A stretch of DNA of 64,000 nt, from the NCBI RefSeq assembly GCF_900176535.1, contig NZ_FWXT01000001.1, positions 248,001-312,000 of the forward strand. The letters are read 5' to 3'. Each line of letters starts with the position of its first letter. Positions within the stretch are counted from its first letter, which is position 1. The DNA is from Pedobacter africanus (GTDB taxonomy: Bacteria; Bacteroidota; Bacteroidia; Sphingobacteriales; Sphingobacteriaceae). The notes beneath the pieces are model-generated. The model saw nothing but the letters and a program-made list of their open reading frames with translations. It searched no databases and was not told the origin of the DNA. Positions 46,003-55,705 of the stretch are shown piece by piece. The position numbers and the translations under genes are program-made.

Positions 46003-47502
46003 TTACTTCAAATAATTATAGGCAGAATCCAGTTTAAAACGTTTTTGCATCTCTTTGCTTGGCTTAGGTGTTTTATCTGCCTCACTAAAATAATCAGCAG
46101 TATCCCAAACCTTTGAGTTCCCGTTTGTTTCCCTGGGATCCTTTGTTTCTACCAGGTAATTACGCATTTTAGCAGCCAATTCCTGTTTTATTTTCTGATA
46201 TTCAGGAAGCGCTGCCAGATTGTGCAACTGATCGGGGTCTTTGTGAATATCAAACAGTTCTTCCGCCGAACGCTTGCCCATGCTCAATTCAAAAAGCGGC
46301 TTAACTTTCGGATCATTTTTATGTTCTATCAGGTAATATTTAGTTTCACCGGGCCAGTTGAACATATAAGGATCAATATCTCCGTAAAATGGCGGATCGC
46401 CTGCAGGCCATCTGTCTGGCTCATAATTTTTGATGTACAGGTAATCTTTAGTACGAATGGCCCTTCCAGGATACCCCAGACCATGCTGGCGCACAAAGGC
46501 ATGACGCTCGCGGCCAAGTACAACGAAATCTCTTGATTTTTCCTCTTTTCCGTTTTCTACAACGGGCAATAAACTTTTACCCGTCATTTCAGCTGGCACC
46601 TTCGTTTTTCCCAATTCAAGAAAAGTAGGTGCCAGATCGTTCAGGGTAACCAGGTTATCGGCCACCACACCTTGTTTAAATTTGCCTGGCCATGAAATGA
46701 TCAGAGGCACATGTGTACCGAAATCATAAAGATTGGCCAAACCCCTTGGCATTTGCCAGCCGTTATCGCTGCACACCACAATTACCGTATTGTCTAGCTC
46801 CCCACTCGCCTTCAACTGTTGTAAGGCCTCCCCCAATTCACGGTCAAAGGTTTCAACCGCAGCATAATAATCGGCAATATCTTTTCTGATACTGATATGG
46901 TCGGGCAAATAGCCCGGAACAGTTACCTTATTTGGATCAATGCCAGCCTTTTCACCAGAACCTTCTACATAAGGGCGGTGCGGGTGCAAACTGCTAACCC
47001 AGTAGCACCACGGACCTTCTTTTTTACCCTTTAAAAATTCTGCAAAGCTGCCAAACTTATTTCCTGCCGGGTTTCTTGGCCTCTTATTGGCCTCAAAACT
47101 ACCGGGCCCCCAACCTTTACCCTGAAAACCGATCTGGTAGCCCGATTCCTCGAGCAGATCAGGATAAACCTTATACTGAACAGGCAATACGCCCCATAAA
47201 TTTGCCCCTTCATTTAAACGCCAGATATCTTGTCCGGTCAACATCGCCGCTCTTGCAGGGGTACAGGAAGGCGAACTACAGAAAGCATTGGTAAAACGTA
47301 CACCTTCCGCTGCAATGCGGTCCATATTCGGAGTACGTACAGTTTTGTCACCATAACTGCCCACATGGTTCCAGGACTGGTTGTCAGACATGATCATGAG
47401 GATGTTCGGACGCTCCTGTTTTTTTTTCGGTGAGGAACAGGATGCCCAGGTCAGCACCAGGACCAGTGCTGCCGGAATATATCTTAAATGGCTAAATTTC
47501 AT
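46003..47502 (-). CDS. Sulfatase, N-sulfoglucosamine sulfohydrolase (sulfamidase)-like lipoprotein
   Basis: The protein has 499 residues. A lipobox-like TWASC (Cys22) suggests a lipoprotein. The formylglycine motif is CTPAR with Cys80, followed by AAMLTGQDIW. The middle (HPHRPYVEG, VPGYLPDHISIRKDIADYY, ELDNTVIVVCSDNGWQMPRG, ANLYDFGTHVPLIISWP) follows the order of mammalian N-sulfoglucosamine sulfohydrolase. The expected reaction is removal of the N-linked sulfate from glucosamine in heparan sulfate products. The GWGPG and HPHRPY blocks are the best specificity clues. Operon position: 6 bp behind the 6-O-type sulfatase. Exact specificity inferred. Confidence 0.85.
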   Translation of the reverse strand: MKFSHLRYIPAALVLVLTWASCSSPKKKQERPNILMIMSDNQSWNHVGSYGDKTVRTPNMDRIAAEGVRFTNAFCSSPSCTPARAAMLTGQDIWRLNEGANLWGVLPVQYKVYPDLLEESGYQIGFQGKGWGPGSFEANKRPRNPAGNKFGSFAEFLKGKKEGPWCYWVSSLHPHRPYVEGSGEKAGIDPNKVTVPGYLPDHISIRKDIADYYAAVETFDRELGEALQQLKASGELDNTVIVVCSDNGWQMPRGLANLYDFGTHVPLIISWPGKFKQGVVADNLVTLNDLAPTFLELGKTKVPAEMTGKSLLPVVENGKEEKSRDFVVLGRERHAFVRQHGLGYPGRAIRTKDYLYIKNYEPDRWPAGDPPFYGDIDPYMFNWPGETKYYLIEHKNDPKVKPLFELSMGKRSAEELFDIHKDPDQLHNLAALPEYQKIKQELAAKMRNYLVETKDPRETNGNSKVWDTADYFSEADKTPKPSKEMQKRFKLDSAYNYLK

Positions 47503-47508
47503 CGTTGT

Positions 47509-49152
47509 CTATTTTGAAAGGGTTTCCGTTGGATTTGTATCTTTATATTGTAGCTGCAGTTTTTTCATTTCCGCTTTAAGCTCATTAATTACAGGCTGAT
47601 ATGCAGCATTGCTGTACAAATTGTGTAGTTCCTGCGGGTCTTTCTGCATATCGTACAGCTCCCACTCGTCTACATCATTGTAAAAATGGATCAGCTTATA
47701 ACGTTCTGTCCTGATGCCATAATGCCTTTTTACCATATGCCAGCTCGGGTATTCATAATAATGATAGTACACGGCTTTACGCCAGTTTTCAGGGGCTTTA
47801 CCTGCGTTGTCAAGCACCGGCCTTAGCGATACGCCCTGCATATCTCCGGGGATTTTTACGCCGGCGTAATCCAGTAAAGTAGGTGCAAAATCCAGGTTCA
47901 TGGCAAAAGCATTGCTTATCGACCCTGCTTTAACTGAAGCCGGGTATCTTACCAGCAAAGGTGTACGAAACGACACATCATACATAAAGCGTTTATCGAA
48001 ATAACCATTTTCGCCCAGATAAAAGCCCTGATCGGAGGTATATACAATAATGGTGTTATCCAGTTCCCCTATCTTTTTGAGGTAATCCATCAGCCGGCCT
48101 ACGTTTTCATCTACCGAAACCACACAGGCCATGTAATCGCGCATGTACTGCTGGTATTTCCAGCGCACCAGGTCGTCACCCTTAGGTTTAAGCCTGTTAA
48201 ACTCGGCTACACGTTTGTCATACACTTTTTTCCATTGCTGTTTTTCCTGCTCGTCCATGCGGTTATAAACCTCGAAAAAGCGGCTTTTATCCAGCGAAGG
48301 GTCGTTGGCCTGCTTGTAATCATCGCCTTTGGCATCTTTAAACTTAGCCTTAACGGGCAGTTTAGCCATGGAATCCAGCTGGGCGGTCGACATCATTTTC
48401 AGGTCCCATGCAGGCCACATATCGGTAGAGATGTTCATCATCTGTTCTTTCGCAGCCCTGCCCCTGCCTTTAAAATCATCAAGCAGTGTTGCTGGTTCAG
48501 GAAAAACCTTATCGTCGAACATGCCCAGGTGGCGTGGTGCAGGCAGCCAGTTCCGGTGCGGAGCCTTATGCTGGTAAATCATCAGGAAGGGCTGGTCCTG
48601 GTTCCGCTTTTCCAGAAAGCGAATAGCCTTATCAGTAATCAGATCTGTTACGTATCCTTTTTCCTTCACCACTTTACCATTCTCTATAAACTCAGGCTGG
48701 TAATATTGTCCCTGATTGGGCAAAATGCTGTAATAATCAAAGCCTACAGGATTAGAGCCCAGGTGCCATTTACCGATCATAGCGGTCTGGTAGCCTGCTT
48801 TTTTTAACAACTGCGGATAAATGACCTGGGTGCTGTCGAACACCTTTGAATTGTCGGTAAGGCCGTTCAGGTGGCTGTATTTTCCGGTAAGAATGGTTGC
48901 CCTGGAAGGGCCGCAAACTGCATTGGTCACAAAGCAGTTGTTAAACAACATCCCTTCATTGGCAATTCTGTCCAGGTTTGGCGTCTTAATCAGCTTACTG
49001 CCATAAGCACTCATGGCCTGAATGGTATGGTCATCCGTCATGATGAACACAATATTCGGCCTTCTGGCACTTTCAGCAGGTTTAGGCTGCTGGCATGACG
49101 CTAAAGCCATGCCAGCAATCAAACCTGAAAAGATCAGTTTCAGTTTAACCAT
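47509..49152 (-). CDS. Sulfatase, N-acetylglucosamine-6-O-sulfatase-like lipoprotein
   Basis: The protein has 547 residues. Lipobox ALASC (Cys20). Formylglycine motif CGPSR with Cys80, followed by ATILTGKYSHLNG. Metal and substrate region: FIMTDDHTIQAMSAYG, KWHLGSNPVGFDYY, YQHKAPHRNW, YTSDQGFYLGENGYFDKRFMYD. This pattern fits GlcNAc-6-sulfatase-type enzymes, such as the one in the Bacteroides thetaiotaomicron heparin locus. It would remove 6-O-sulfate from glucosamine. It starts 2 bp behind the SusD stop, so it is in the main operon. Confidence 0.87.
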   Translation of the reverse strand: MVKLKLIFSGLIAGMALASCQQPKPAESARRPNIVFIMTDDHTIQAMSAYGSKLIKTPNLDRIANEGMLFNNCFVTNAVCGPSRATILTGKYSHLNGLTDNSKVFDSTQVIYPQLLKKAGYQTAMIGKWHLGSNPVGFDYYSILPNQGQYYQPEFIENGKVVKEKGYVTDLITDKAIRFLEKRNQDQPFLMIYQHKAPHRNWLPAPRHLGMFDDKVFPEPATLLDDFKGRGRAAKEQMMNISTDMWPAWDLKMMSTAQLDSMAKLPVKAKFKDAKGDDYKQANDPSLDKSRFFEVYNRMDEQEKQQWKKVYDKRVAEFNRLKPKGDDLVRWKYQQYMRDYMACVVSVDENVGRLMDYLKKIGELDNTIIVYTSDQGFYLGENGYFDKRFMYDVSFRTPLLVRYPASVKAGSISNAFAMNLDFAPTLLDYAGVKIPGDMQGVSLRPVLDNAGKAPENWRKAVYYHYYEYPSWHMVKRHYGIRTERYKLIHFYNDVDEWELYDMQKDPQELHNLYSNAAYQPVINELKAEMKKLQLQYKDTNPTETLSK

Positions 49153-49154
49153 TT

Positions 49155-50783
49155 TTAGTATTTAGGATTTTGCGATAGGTTCGTATTCAAATCCCTTTCA
49201 ATCTGAGGGATCGGGTATAGTTCATTTTTGTTGTCTTTAAAATTATCTGCTGCTACATAAGCATAGTTACTACGGTAGGCTTTCAAAGCTGCCTGCGTAG
49301 CCCGGATGCTTGTTCCAAGAATATTCCAGCGGATCAGGTCCATCCTTCTCATGCCTTCAAAGCAAAGCTCCCATGCGCGCTCCTGTTTCACTCTTTCAAA
49401 AAAGTCTGATTTGTTCAAGCCTGCAGGTAAATCAACCGTTGCATCAGCAGTGTTCAGCGGCTTACCATATGCCCTTCTCCTTACCTGGTTAATGGCATCG
49501 TAAGCTGCAGCATTTGGTCCCTCGTTCAGCTCATTCTCAGCTTCGGCACGCATCAGGAGTACATCGGCATAGCGCAACAAGGTCCAGTTGATGTCTGTAT
49601 TGTTCAGGTCTTTAGGCCCTGTATTCTGCCAATCACGTCTCCATTTTCCCGGGGCCCAACCTTCATCCAGGCGGCCAGTAAGCTGAGGTACCTGATTACC
49701 TGCTACATCCAGTTTATAAGTACACACGGCCACGTCTCTACGCAGATCACCAGTTTTATAGCTCTTTTGGAACAATGCCGTAGTTTTGTAAAAAGAGTTG
49801 GCCCTGCCGTAAGGGTTTCCGGCATCAGCAATAGGTGCGTTCCAGGTACCTACCACACCACTGTTTCCGGCTCCTCCCGTTGCGTTAAACAATGCCACTT
49901 CGTACATGGATTCTTTAGGCTCCAGGATAAATTTGCAATGGTTTTTGAAAATCTGCTCATAGCTGGTATTCAGCGCATGTTCACCTGAGCCCATCACCTC
50001 TGAAGTCATTTTCTGTGCAATGGCATAGTACTCTTTATAGTTGGAAGGACGTTCCATCTGACCGCTTTGTCTTAACGACCAGCCTCCGGCAAATAAAGCC
50101 ACACGCGCCAGCATACCTTTCACTGCTCCCTTGCTTAACCTTTCGTCTTTAGATTTTGCAGAGTTTTCAGGAATAAGTGCAGCTGCTTCGGTCATGTCCT
50201 TAATGATCTGGGTATAAATTTCGTACCTGTCTGTCCTGGGCAGCAATACGTCATCTGTAGCTTCGGTAGATTTAAGCTTCATTGGCACATCACCAAACAA
50301 GCGCACCAGGTCGAAATAATACTGGCCCCTTAAAAATTTAGCTTCTCCCAATATCTTGTTCAGGATCGCTTTCTGCGCATCGGTACCGTTTTTATAAAGG
50401 TCCATCTGCGGCACCTTTTCAATTACGAGGTTGGCCCTGTTGATGCCCCTGTACATCTGTCTCCAGGTATCAAGCATATACGAATGGGCAGTAGGTATGC
50501 CATAATGGGCAACCTGCCTGGGGCCGTCACTAAGCGCTGTCCCCTGCATCTGGGCAATATCTGTATCGATATCAAATACCATTGACATGTAGAAACCATA
50601 GCCGGCTGTTCCCGTCATTTGCTGATAAACCCCAAGTACGGCCATATCTGCTTCATCAGTAGTTTTGAAAAAAGTATCACTTGCATAAAGCGAATAAGGT
50701 TCTTCTTTCAGCCATTTTTTGCAGGAAGTTGGCATAACAAATATAGCCGAGGCTACAACCATTAATTTAATATATCTTTTCAT
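49155..50783 (-). CDS. SusD/RagB-family glycan-binding outer-membrane lipoprotein
   Basis: The protein has 542 residues. Lipobox MPTSC (Cys21). SusD features: FFKTTDEADMAVLGVYQQMTGT, LRGQYYFDLVRLFGDVPMKL, SKGAVKGMLARVALFAGGW and the C-terminal WTLLRYADVLLMRAEAENELNEG with QVRRRAYG. It is the partner of the SusC 17 bp upstream; directly behind it come three sulfatases, so the pair probably captures sulfated glycosaminoglycan oligosaccharides. Confidence 0.93.
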   Translation of the reverse strand: MKRYIKLMVVASAIFVMPTSCKKWLKEEPYSLYASDTFFKTTDEADMAVLGVYQQMTGTAGYGFYMSMVFDIDTDIAQMQGTALSDGPRQVAHYGIPTAHSYMLDTWRQMYRGINRANLVIEKVPQMDLYKNGTDAQKAILNKILGEAKFLRGQYYFDLVRLFGDVPMKLKSTEATDDVLLPRTDRYEIYTQIIKDMTEAAALIPENSAKSKDERLSKGAVKGMLARVALFAGGWSLRQSGQMERPSNYKEYYAIAQKMTSEVMGSGEHALNTSYEQIFKNHCKFILEPKESMYEVALFNATGGAGNSGVVGTWNAPIADAGNPYGRANSFYKTTALFQKSYKTGDLRRDVAVCTYKLDVAGNQVPQLTGRLDEGWAPGKWRRDWQNTGPKDLNNTDINWTLLRYADVLLMRAEAENELNEGPNAAAYDAINQVRRRAYGKPLNTADATVDLPAGLNKSDFFERVKQERAWELCFEGMRRMDLIRWNILGTSIRATQAALKAYRSNYAYVAADNFKDNKNELYPIPQIERDLNTNLSQNPKY

Positions 50784-50800
50784 GATCTTAATCTTGAATT

Positions 50801-53800
50801 TTAGAAGGAAACATTTACACCGGCCACAAATGAACGGCTTCTGGGATAAGCACCAAAATCTACACCCGGTGTTAAACGGGTTGGGTTAGCCGTACTTACT
50901 TCCGGATCATAACCACTGTATTTGGTAAAGGTATGCAGGTTATAGGCTGTTAAATATACCCTTGCACCGCTCATTTTTAATTTGGACACCCAGTTTTTAG
51001 GGAAGGTATAACCCAGGCTTACATTGCTGATGCGCAGGAAAGAGCCATCTTCGATCATTTTATCGTACAGGCGCAAAGCGGCACCCCTACCGGTGTATGA
51101 TGGTATGGTTTTACCTGCATTCAGGGCGGTCATTTCCTCAGGAGTGGTAATGCGTTGCCCGGCAGCATTTACCGTAATCCAGCGGTCCGCAAAATAAGCC
51201 ATGGTATTGATGTTGTTAAGATTGGTCTGACTATTATTCAGGAGGTTTCCATTGTAAATGTCATTGCCATACGACCAGTTGATGAACACGCTTAAATCAA
51301 AACCTTTATAGCTGAAGTTATTGTTTAAACCTCCGATGAATTTTGGTGTAGCATTTCCGATTACCGAACGATCATCAGCATTGACTACCCCATCCCCGTT
51401 TACATCCAGATATTTCAATGTACCTGGTTTTGCCGGATTACTTGGGTCCTGGGCAATACCGCTTTTTAAAGTAAACACCTGAGTAGTTGGATTGTAATCA
51501 AAATCATCAACCGTATAAACTCCATTGGTTTTGTAACCATACATACGACCTACAGACTTGCCTACTTCTACGATATAATCATTTTCCAGGTTCTCTCCCC
51601 ATCCTGAATTTGCCAGCATAAACTTATCACCTTTGTTCAGACTGGTTACCTTGTTGTTGTTGAAACCAATGTTAAAGGTACTGTTCCAGCTGAAATCGCT
51701 TTTCTTAATGTTAACGGTATTTAAAGTAAACTCTATCCCTTTATTGCTGGTTGAGCCCACATTGATGAGCATATTGTTAAATCCGGATACACCCGAAACC
51801 ACTGAATTTAACAGCAGGTCAGAAATACGGTTATCATAGGCATCAACGGTTAATTGTACACGCTGACCAAATAAGCCCAGGTCCAGACCAAGGTTTTTAG
51901 AGATGGTCGTTTCCCATTTCAGATCCGGGTTAGGCAATGAATTCGGGAAAACAGCAATCACATTGGAGTTGTTCAGCGGATAAAAACCAGACTGGAACAG
52001 GTCCAGCGACAAGTAGTTACCAATACGGTTGTTACCTGAAGCCCCATAACTTACACGCAGTTTCAGGTCGGAAATCTGTTTGATGCTTTTCATGAAGCCC
52101 TCATCACTTATCCTCCAGGCAAAAGCTGCAGAAGGGAAATAACCGAATTTATTGTCCGCACCAAATTTGGATGAGCCATCGGCCCTGAAGCTGGCCGACA
52201 AAAGGTACCTGTCTTTATAGGAATAATTGGCCCTTCCAAATAAAGAGAATAATTTGTCATCTTCTTTCCTGGAGCTCAACGGTCCCAATACGGCACCCTG
52301 GCCAATATCGTCCAGTCCTAAATTCACATTAGGGAAATTACTTGCTGCCATAGAGAAGTTCTCCGACAGGTTGTACAATTGTTCCTGGCCCGCCATCACA
52401 GTAAGGCTATGTGATTTTTTTAATTTAGGGACATAAGTCAAAGTATTGCTGTAGTTCCAGCCGTTCTGATCGGCCTGAGCGATAGAGCCATTCGGCCCAT
52501 TTGCACGCTTGGCATTCATAGAACGTGCATCATTAAACAGCTTTGTTTTGTTGTTGGCCGTCTTAAAGCCTACCAAAGCACGATAAGTTAAACCCGGAAA
52601 AATCTCATAATCTACAGAAGCGTTCAAATTCAAAAGCTTGCTATTGGCTGATCTCAGTTGCGATTCGGCATTGGTAATGGGGTTTTGCAGTACATTTCCT
52701 GAATTCTCATCCAGAAAAGGATCGGTATCCTGATTGATCAGGTCATCATCCGTTCCACCAATGCCAAATGTTGGCCTGTACTGCAAAATATTTTGCAGCT
52801 GGTTAAAACGGTTATTGCCTTCTCTGGTACCCACACCATAAACATTCTGGTTAGAGTAGTTTACAATTCCGTTTACCTTCAATTTTTTACCCAGGTTATG
52901 GTTCACGGTCAGTTTCATCACATCTTTCTCGGCCGAGCTGTTCAGCATCGTGCCTTCATCGTTGTTATGGGAATAAAACAGGTTAAACCTGGTTTCAGTA
53001 CTTCCTCCACTCAAGCTTACTTTATGGTACTGACTGTTTGCCGTATTGCCCAATGCCAAATCCTGCCAGTTTATACCAGCCTTTCCGGCATATAGCTCAT
53101 CTCTTCTGGAAAAATCGCCAAATGTCCTGGTGTAACGATCCATCTCGGTTGCATTACCCAATGCCCTTTCATATTGTAATAAGGTATACTGGTATGGGTT
53201 TAACAAAGGCAGTTCCCTGGTTATCTTTTTTGCACCATAATACATATCGTAATTTATGGTCAGTTTTCCGGCTTTAGGTTGTTTGGTCGTAATCAGGATT
53301 ACCCCATTTGCACCACGGGCACCGTAAATAGAAGTGGCAGAAGCGTCTTTCAGTACATCTACGCTTTCGATATCCATAGGATCAAGAAAGCTTAGTCCAT
53401 CTGTTTGCGGAATACCATCCACAACATATAAAGGCTCATTGCTTTGGGTAATGGAACCACCACCTCTTATGGTAATGGTAGGCTGGGCGCCCGGAGTTCC
53501 ATCAGATGGCGCAACCGTCATCCCTGCAACGCGCCCCTGCAAAGCACTGGCTACGTTTGGCACAGGTACTTTACTTATTTCTTCCCCTTTCACAGAAGAA
53601 ACTGCCCCGGTCAGGTCTTTCCGTTTCACTGTACCATAACCAATCACAACCACCTCGTTCAGGTTTTTGTTGTCATCAGCAAGTTTTACATTGATCACAC
53701 TACGCCCTTTAACAGCCCGCTCGGTAGTGGTCGATCCTATAAAGGAAAAGACCAGTATGGCATCCTGCTTTACCCTGATTTCATACGCGCCATTGTTATC

Positions 53801-53956
53801 GGTTACTTTTCCGTTGGCAACACCTTTCTCGGTCACTGTGGCACCGGGTAGCGGGTTGCCCGCTTCGTCGGTAACCACCCCCTTAACACTTATATTTTGG
53901 GCATAGAGCGTAAGGTTACCCGCAACAATAATTAATAGCAGTAAAAATCGTTTCAT
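50801..53956 (-). CDS. SusC/RagA-family TonB-dependent outer-membrane transporter
   Basis: The protein has 1051 residues. Signal peptide (FLLLLIIVAGNLTLYAQ), regulatory-like domain (VKGVVTDEAGNPLPGATVTEKG), TonB-box linker (LNEVVVIGYGTVKRKDLTGAV), plug (ALQGRVAGMTVAPSDGTPG, ESVDVLKDASATSIYGARG) and barrel ending in FVAGVNVSF. No STN domain, in line with control by the HTCS. It is the first gene of the tight unit SusC-SusD-6S-NS-2S-HTCS and divergent from the unsaturated glucuronyl hydrolase gene. Confidence 0.94.
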   Translation of the reverse strand: MKRFLLLLIIVAGNLTLYAQNISVKGVVTDEAGNPLPGATVTEKGVANGKVTDNNGAYEIRVKQDAILVFSFIGSTTTERAVKGRSVINVKLADDNKNLNEVVVIGYGTVKRKDLTGAVSSVKGEEISKVPVPNVASALQGRVAGMTVAPSDGTPGAQPTITIRGGGSITQSNEPLYVVDGIPQTDGLSFLDPMDIESVDVLKDASATSIYGARGANGVILITTKQPKAGKLTINYDMYYGAKKITRELPLLNPYQYTLLQYERALGNATEMDRYTRTFGDFSRRDELYAGKAGINWQDLALGNTANSQYHKVSLSGGSTETRFNLFYSHNNDEGTMLNSSAEKDVMKLTVNHNLGKKLKVNGIVNYSNQNVYGVGTREGNNRFNQLQNILQYRPTFGIGGTDDDLINQDTDPFLDENSGNVLQNPITNAESQLRSANSKLLNLNASVDYEIFPGLTYRALVGFKTANNKTKLFNDARSMNAKRANGPNGSIAQADQNGWNYSNTLTYVPKLKKSHSLTVMAGQEQLYNLSENFSMAASNFPNVNLGLDDIGQGAVLGPLSSRKEDDKLFSLFGRANYSYKDRYLLSASFRADGSSKFGADNKFGYFPSAAFAWRISDEGFMKSIKQISDLKLRVSYGASGNNRIGNYLSLDLFQSGFYPLNNSNVIAVFPNSLPNPDLKWETTISKNLGLDLGLFGQRVQLTVDAYDNRISDLLLNSVVSGVSGFNNMLINVGSTSNKGIEFTLNTVNIKKSDFSWNSTFNIGFNNNKVTSLNKGDKFMLANSGWGENLENDYIVEVGKSVGRMYGYKTNGVYTVDDFDYNPTTQVFTLKSGIAQDPSNPAKPGTLKYLDVNGDGVVNADDRSVIGNATPKFIGGLNNNFSYKGFDLSVFINWSYGNDIYNGNLLNNSQTNLNNINTMAYFADRWITVNAAGQRITTPEEMTALNAGKTIPSYTGRGAALRLYDKMIEDGSFLRISNVSLGYTFPKNWVSKLKMSGARVYLTAYNLHTFTKYSGYDPEVSTANPTRLTPGVDFGAYPRSRSFVAGVNVSF

Positions 53957-54253
53957 AACATTTTTGGATTTACATAATTTGGTTTTATTGACAAAACGAA
54001 TGTAAAACAGTATAATAAGAATGGATTTAGGTATTGTTTAAAATACTATCACTTTTGATTAATCCCCCTTTTATTTTACAAAAATACAAGCTCTTCCATC
54101 AATAACCTATTTCATCATTATGGCTACCTCCTGCAGTGGAACAATTTTTTTCAGGATTCAACAATTTTTAAATGAATATATCCCATTCTGAAAGCATGTC
54201 CTTTTCAGGCTCCCTACCTTCATCAACATTAAAAACAAAACTTAGATCGGAAT
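53957..54253. promoter_or_regulatory. Divergent intergenic region between SusC and the glucuronyl hydrolase gene
   Basis: These 297 AT-rich bases hold no gene. They separate the minus-strand GAG operon from the plus-strand glucuronyl hydrolase gene and must contain both promoters and probably the HTCS binding site. A TACATTCG box on the minus strand near 54000 is one mismatch from the TAnnTTTG consensus; I could not place a full promoter on either strand. Confidence 0.45.
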
Positions 54254-55462
54254 ATGAAAACACTACTCAGTACGTTTGCTGCAGCTATCGCCTTGATGGG
54301 CTCAGTAAATAGTATGGCAGTCACGAAAGGCAACGGGGATGACTGGTTAAAGAAATCTACAAAAACTGCAGTATACCAGTTAACCAAAGCTGCGCAGACT
54401 TATACACCGGGAATGAATCCGAGGTCCATCAATCCGGATGGTACGGTAAGGCTGGCGCCGCTGCGCGACTGGACCACTGGTTTCTTTGCGGGCAGCCTTT
54501 GGTATGGCTATGAGCTGTCGGGAGATCAAAATATGGCCACCGAAGCAAAAAGATTTACCCTGGCACTGGATTCTATACAATATGTAAAAGATACGCACGA
54601 CCTGGGCTTTATGCTGTATTGCTCTTATGGAAATGCATGGAGAATAACCAGGGATAAAATTTACCTTAAACCTTTAGAAAATGGTGCAGCCAACTTATAT
54701 GCCCGTTTCAACAAAAAAGCAGGCGTAATCCGCTCCTGGGATTTCGGCCACTGGCAATATCCTGTGATCATCGACAACATGATGAACCTGGAATATTTAT
54801 ACTGGGCCGGTAAAGAATTCAATAAACCGGAATGGTTTAATGCAGCTAAAACACATGCCGTAACTACGATGAAAAACCATTTCAGGAAAGATTACAGCTC
54901 TTATCACGTCATCAGCTACGACACCCTGAGCGGAAAAGTACTGCAGCGCGAAACCCACCAGGGCCTCACCAACGAATCGGCATGGGCACGCGGACAGGCA
55001 TGGGGCCTTTATGGTTATACCATGAGCTATAAAGACACCAAAGACAAAAAATTTGTGGAGCAGGCAGAACACATTGCAGCCTTTATCATGAACCATCCTG
55101 CAATGCCGGCCGACAAAATTCCGCTTTGGGACTTTGATGTACATAACCGCGACCGGTCGCCAAGGGATGCCTCTGCTGCTGCTGTAATTGCTTCGGCATT
55201 GTTAGACCTGAGCACACAGGTTAAAGATGGACAGAAATATTTTAAATATGCAGAGGATATCCTGAAAACGCTATCTTCTGATGAATACCTGGCCAAACCG
55301 GGTGAGAACAAGTTTTTTATCCTGAAACATAGCGTAGGTGCACTGCTGTACAATTCAGAGATTGACACCCCATTAAATTATGCCGATTATTATTTCCTTG
55401 AAGCATTAAAACGTTATGCAGCGCTGAAAAAGATTGACCTGAAAACCCTGAACCAGTCTTAA
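54254..55462 (+). CDS. GH88 unsaturated glucuronyl hydrolase (delta-4,5 glycuronidase)
   Basis: The protein has 402 residues, the same length I recall for the published heparin delta-4,5-glycuronidase of Flavobacterium (Pedobacter) heparinum. A signal peptide (STFAAAIALMGSVNSMA) sends it to the periplasm. The (alpha/alpha)6 fold shows family blocks: RDWTTGFFAGSLWYGYE, THDLGFMLYCSYGNAWR with His115 and the catalytic-type Asp116, IIDNMMNLEYLYW with Asp174, and TNESAWARGQAWGLYGY. It removes the unsaturated uronate left by lyases at the non-reducing end of GAG disaccharides. It is a single gene closed by the terminator at 55496-55522. Confidence 0.94.
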   Translation: MKTLLSTFAAAIALMGSVNSMAVTKGNGDDWLKKSTKTAVYQLTKAAQTYTPGMNPRSINPDGTVRLAPLRDWTTGFFAGSLWYGYELSGDQNMATEAKRFTLALDSIQYVKDTHDLGFMLYCSYGNAWRITRDKIYLKPLENGAANLYARFNKKAGVIRSWDFGHWQYPVIIDNMMNLEYLYWAGKEFNKPEWFNAAKTHAVTTMKNHFRKDYSSYHVISYDTLSGKVLQRETHQGLTNESAWARGQAWGLYGYTMSYKDTKDKKFVEQAEHIAAFIMNHPAMPADKIPLWDFDVHNRDRSPRDASAAAVIASALLDLSTQVKDGQKYFKYAEDILKTLSSDEYLAKPGENKFFILKHSVGALLYNSEIDTPLNYADYYFLEALKRYAALKKIDLKTLNQS

Positions 55463-55495
55463 TTGAAAAAACAGGATCAATTGTAAAAATATCCG

Positions 55496-55529
55496 ACCTG
55501 ACTTACAAACAGTGAGTCAGGTTTTTTTT
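55496..55529 (+). terminator. Intrinsic terminator of the glucuronyl hydrolase gene
   Basis: ACCTGACTTAC (55496-55506) pairs with GTGAGTCAGGT (55512-55522) with one G-U pair and a five-base loop, followed by eight T. It lies 34 bp behind the stop. Confidence 0.85.
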
Positions 55530-55672
55530 ATTCCCCCCAAGGAATCGGCATTAACAAATGATCAGTTCAAACTGTCAGCGACAGCACCTTATCATTTGCA
55601 AATATCCCGGTTAACTGGTCAAAACTTAAATCAAAAAAAACAAAAGCGAAACCCAAAGCGCATACGGAAAGA

Positions 55673-55680
55673 TAGATTTG
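55673..55680 (+). promoter_or_regulatory. Candidate Bacteroidota -7 promoter box of the second SusC gene
   Basis: TAGATTTG matches the TAnnTTTG consensus exactly and ends 25 bp before the SusC ATG, giving a short leader. No TTG at the usual -33 distance is visible, so this is tentative. Confidence 0.35.
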
Positions 55681-55705
55681 ATTTGATAACCAAACTATTA
55701 AATGT

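Noticed and set aside
48235..48807. Forward open frame of 190 codons opposite the 6-O-type sulfatase
   Set aside because: Antisense shadow; the sulfatase frame carries all catalytic motifs.
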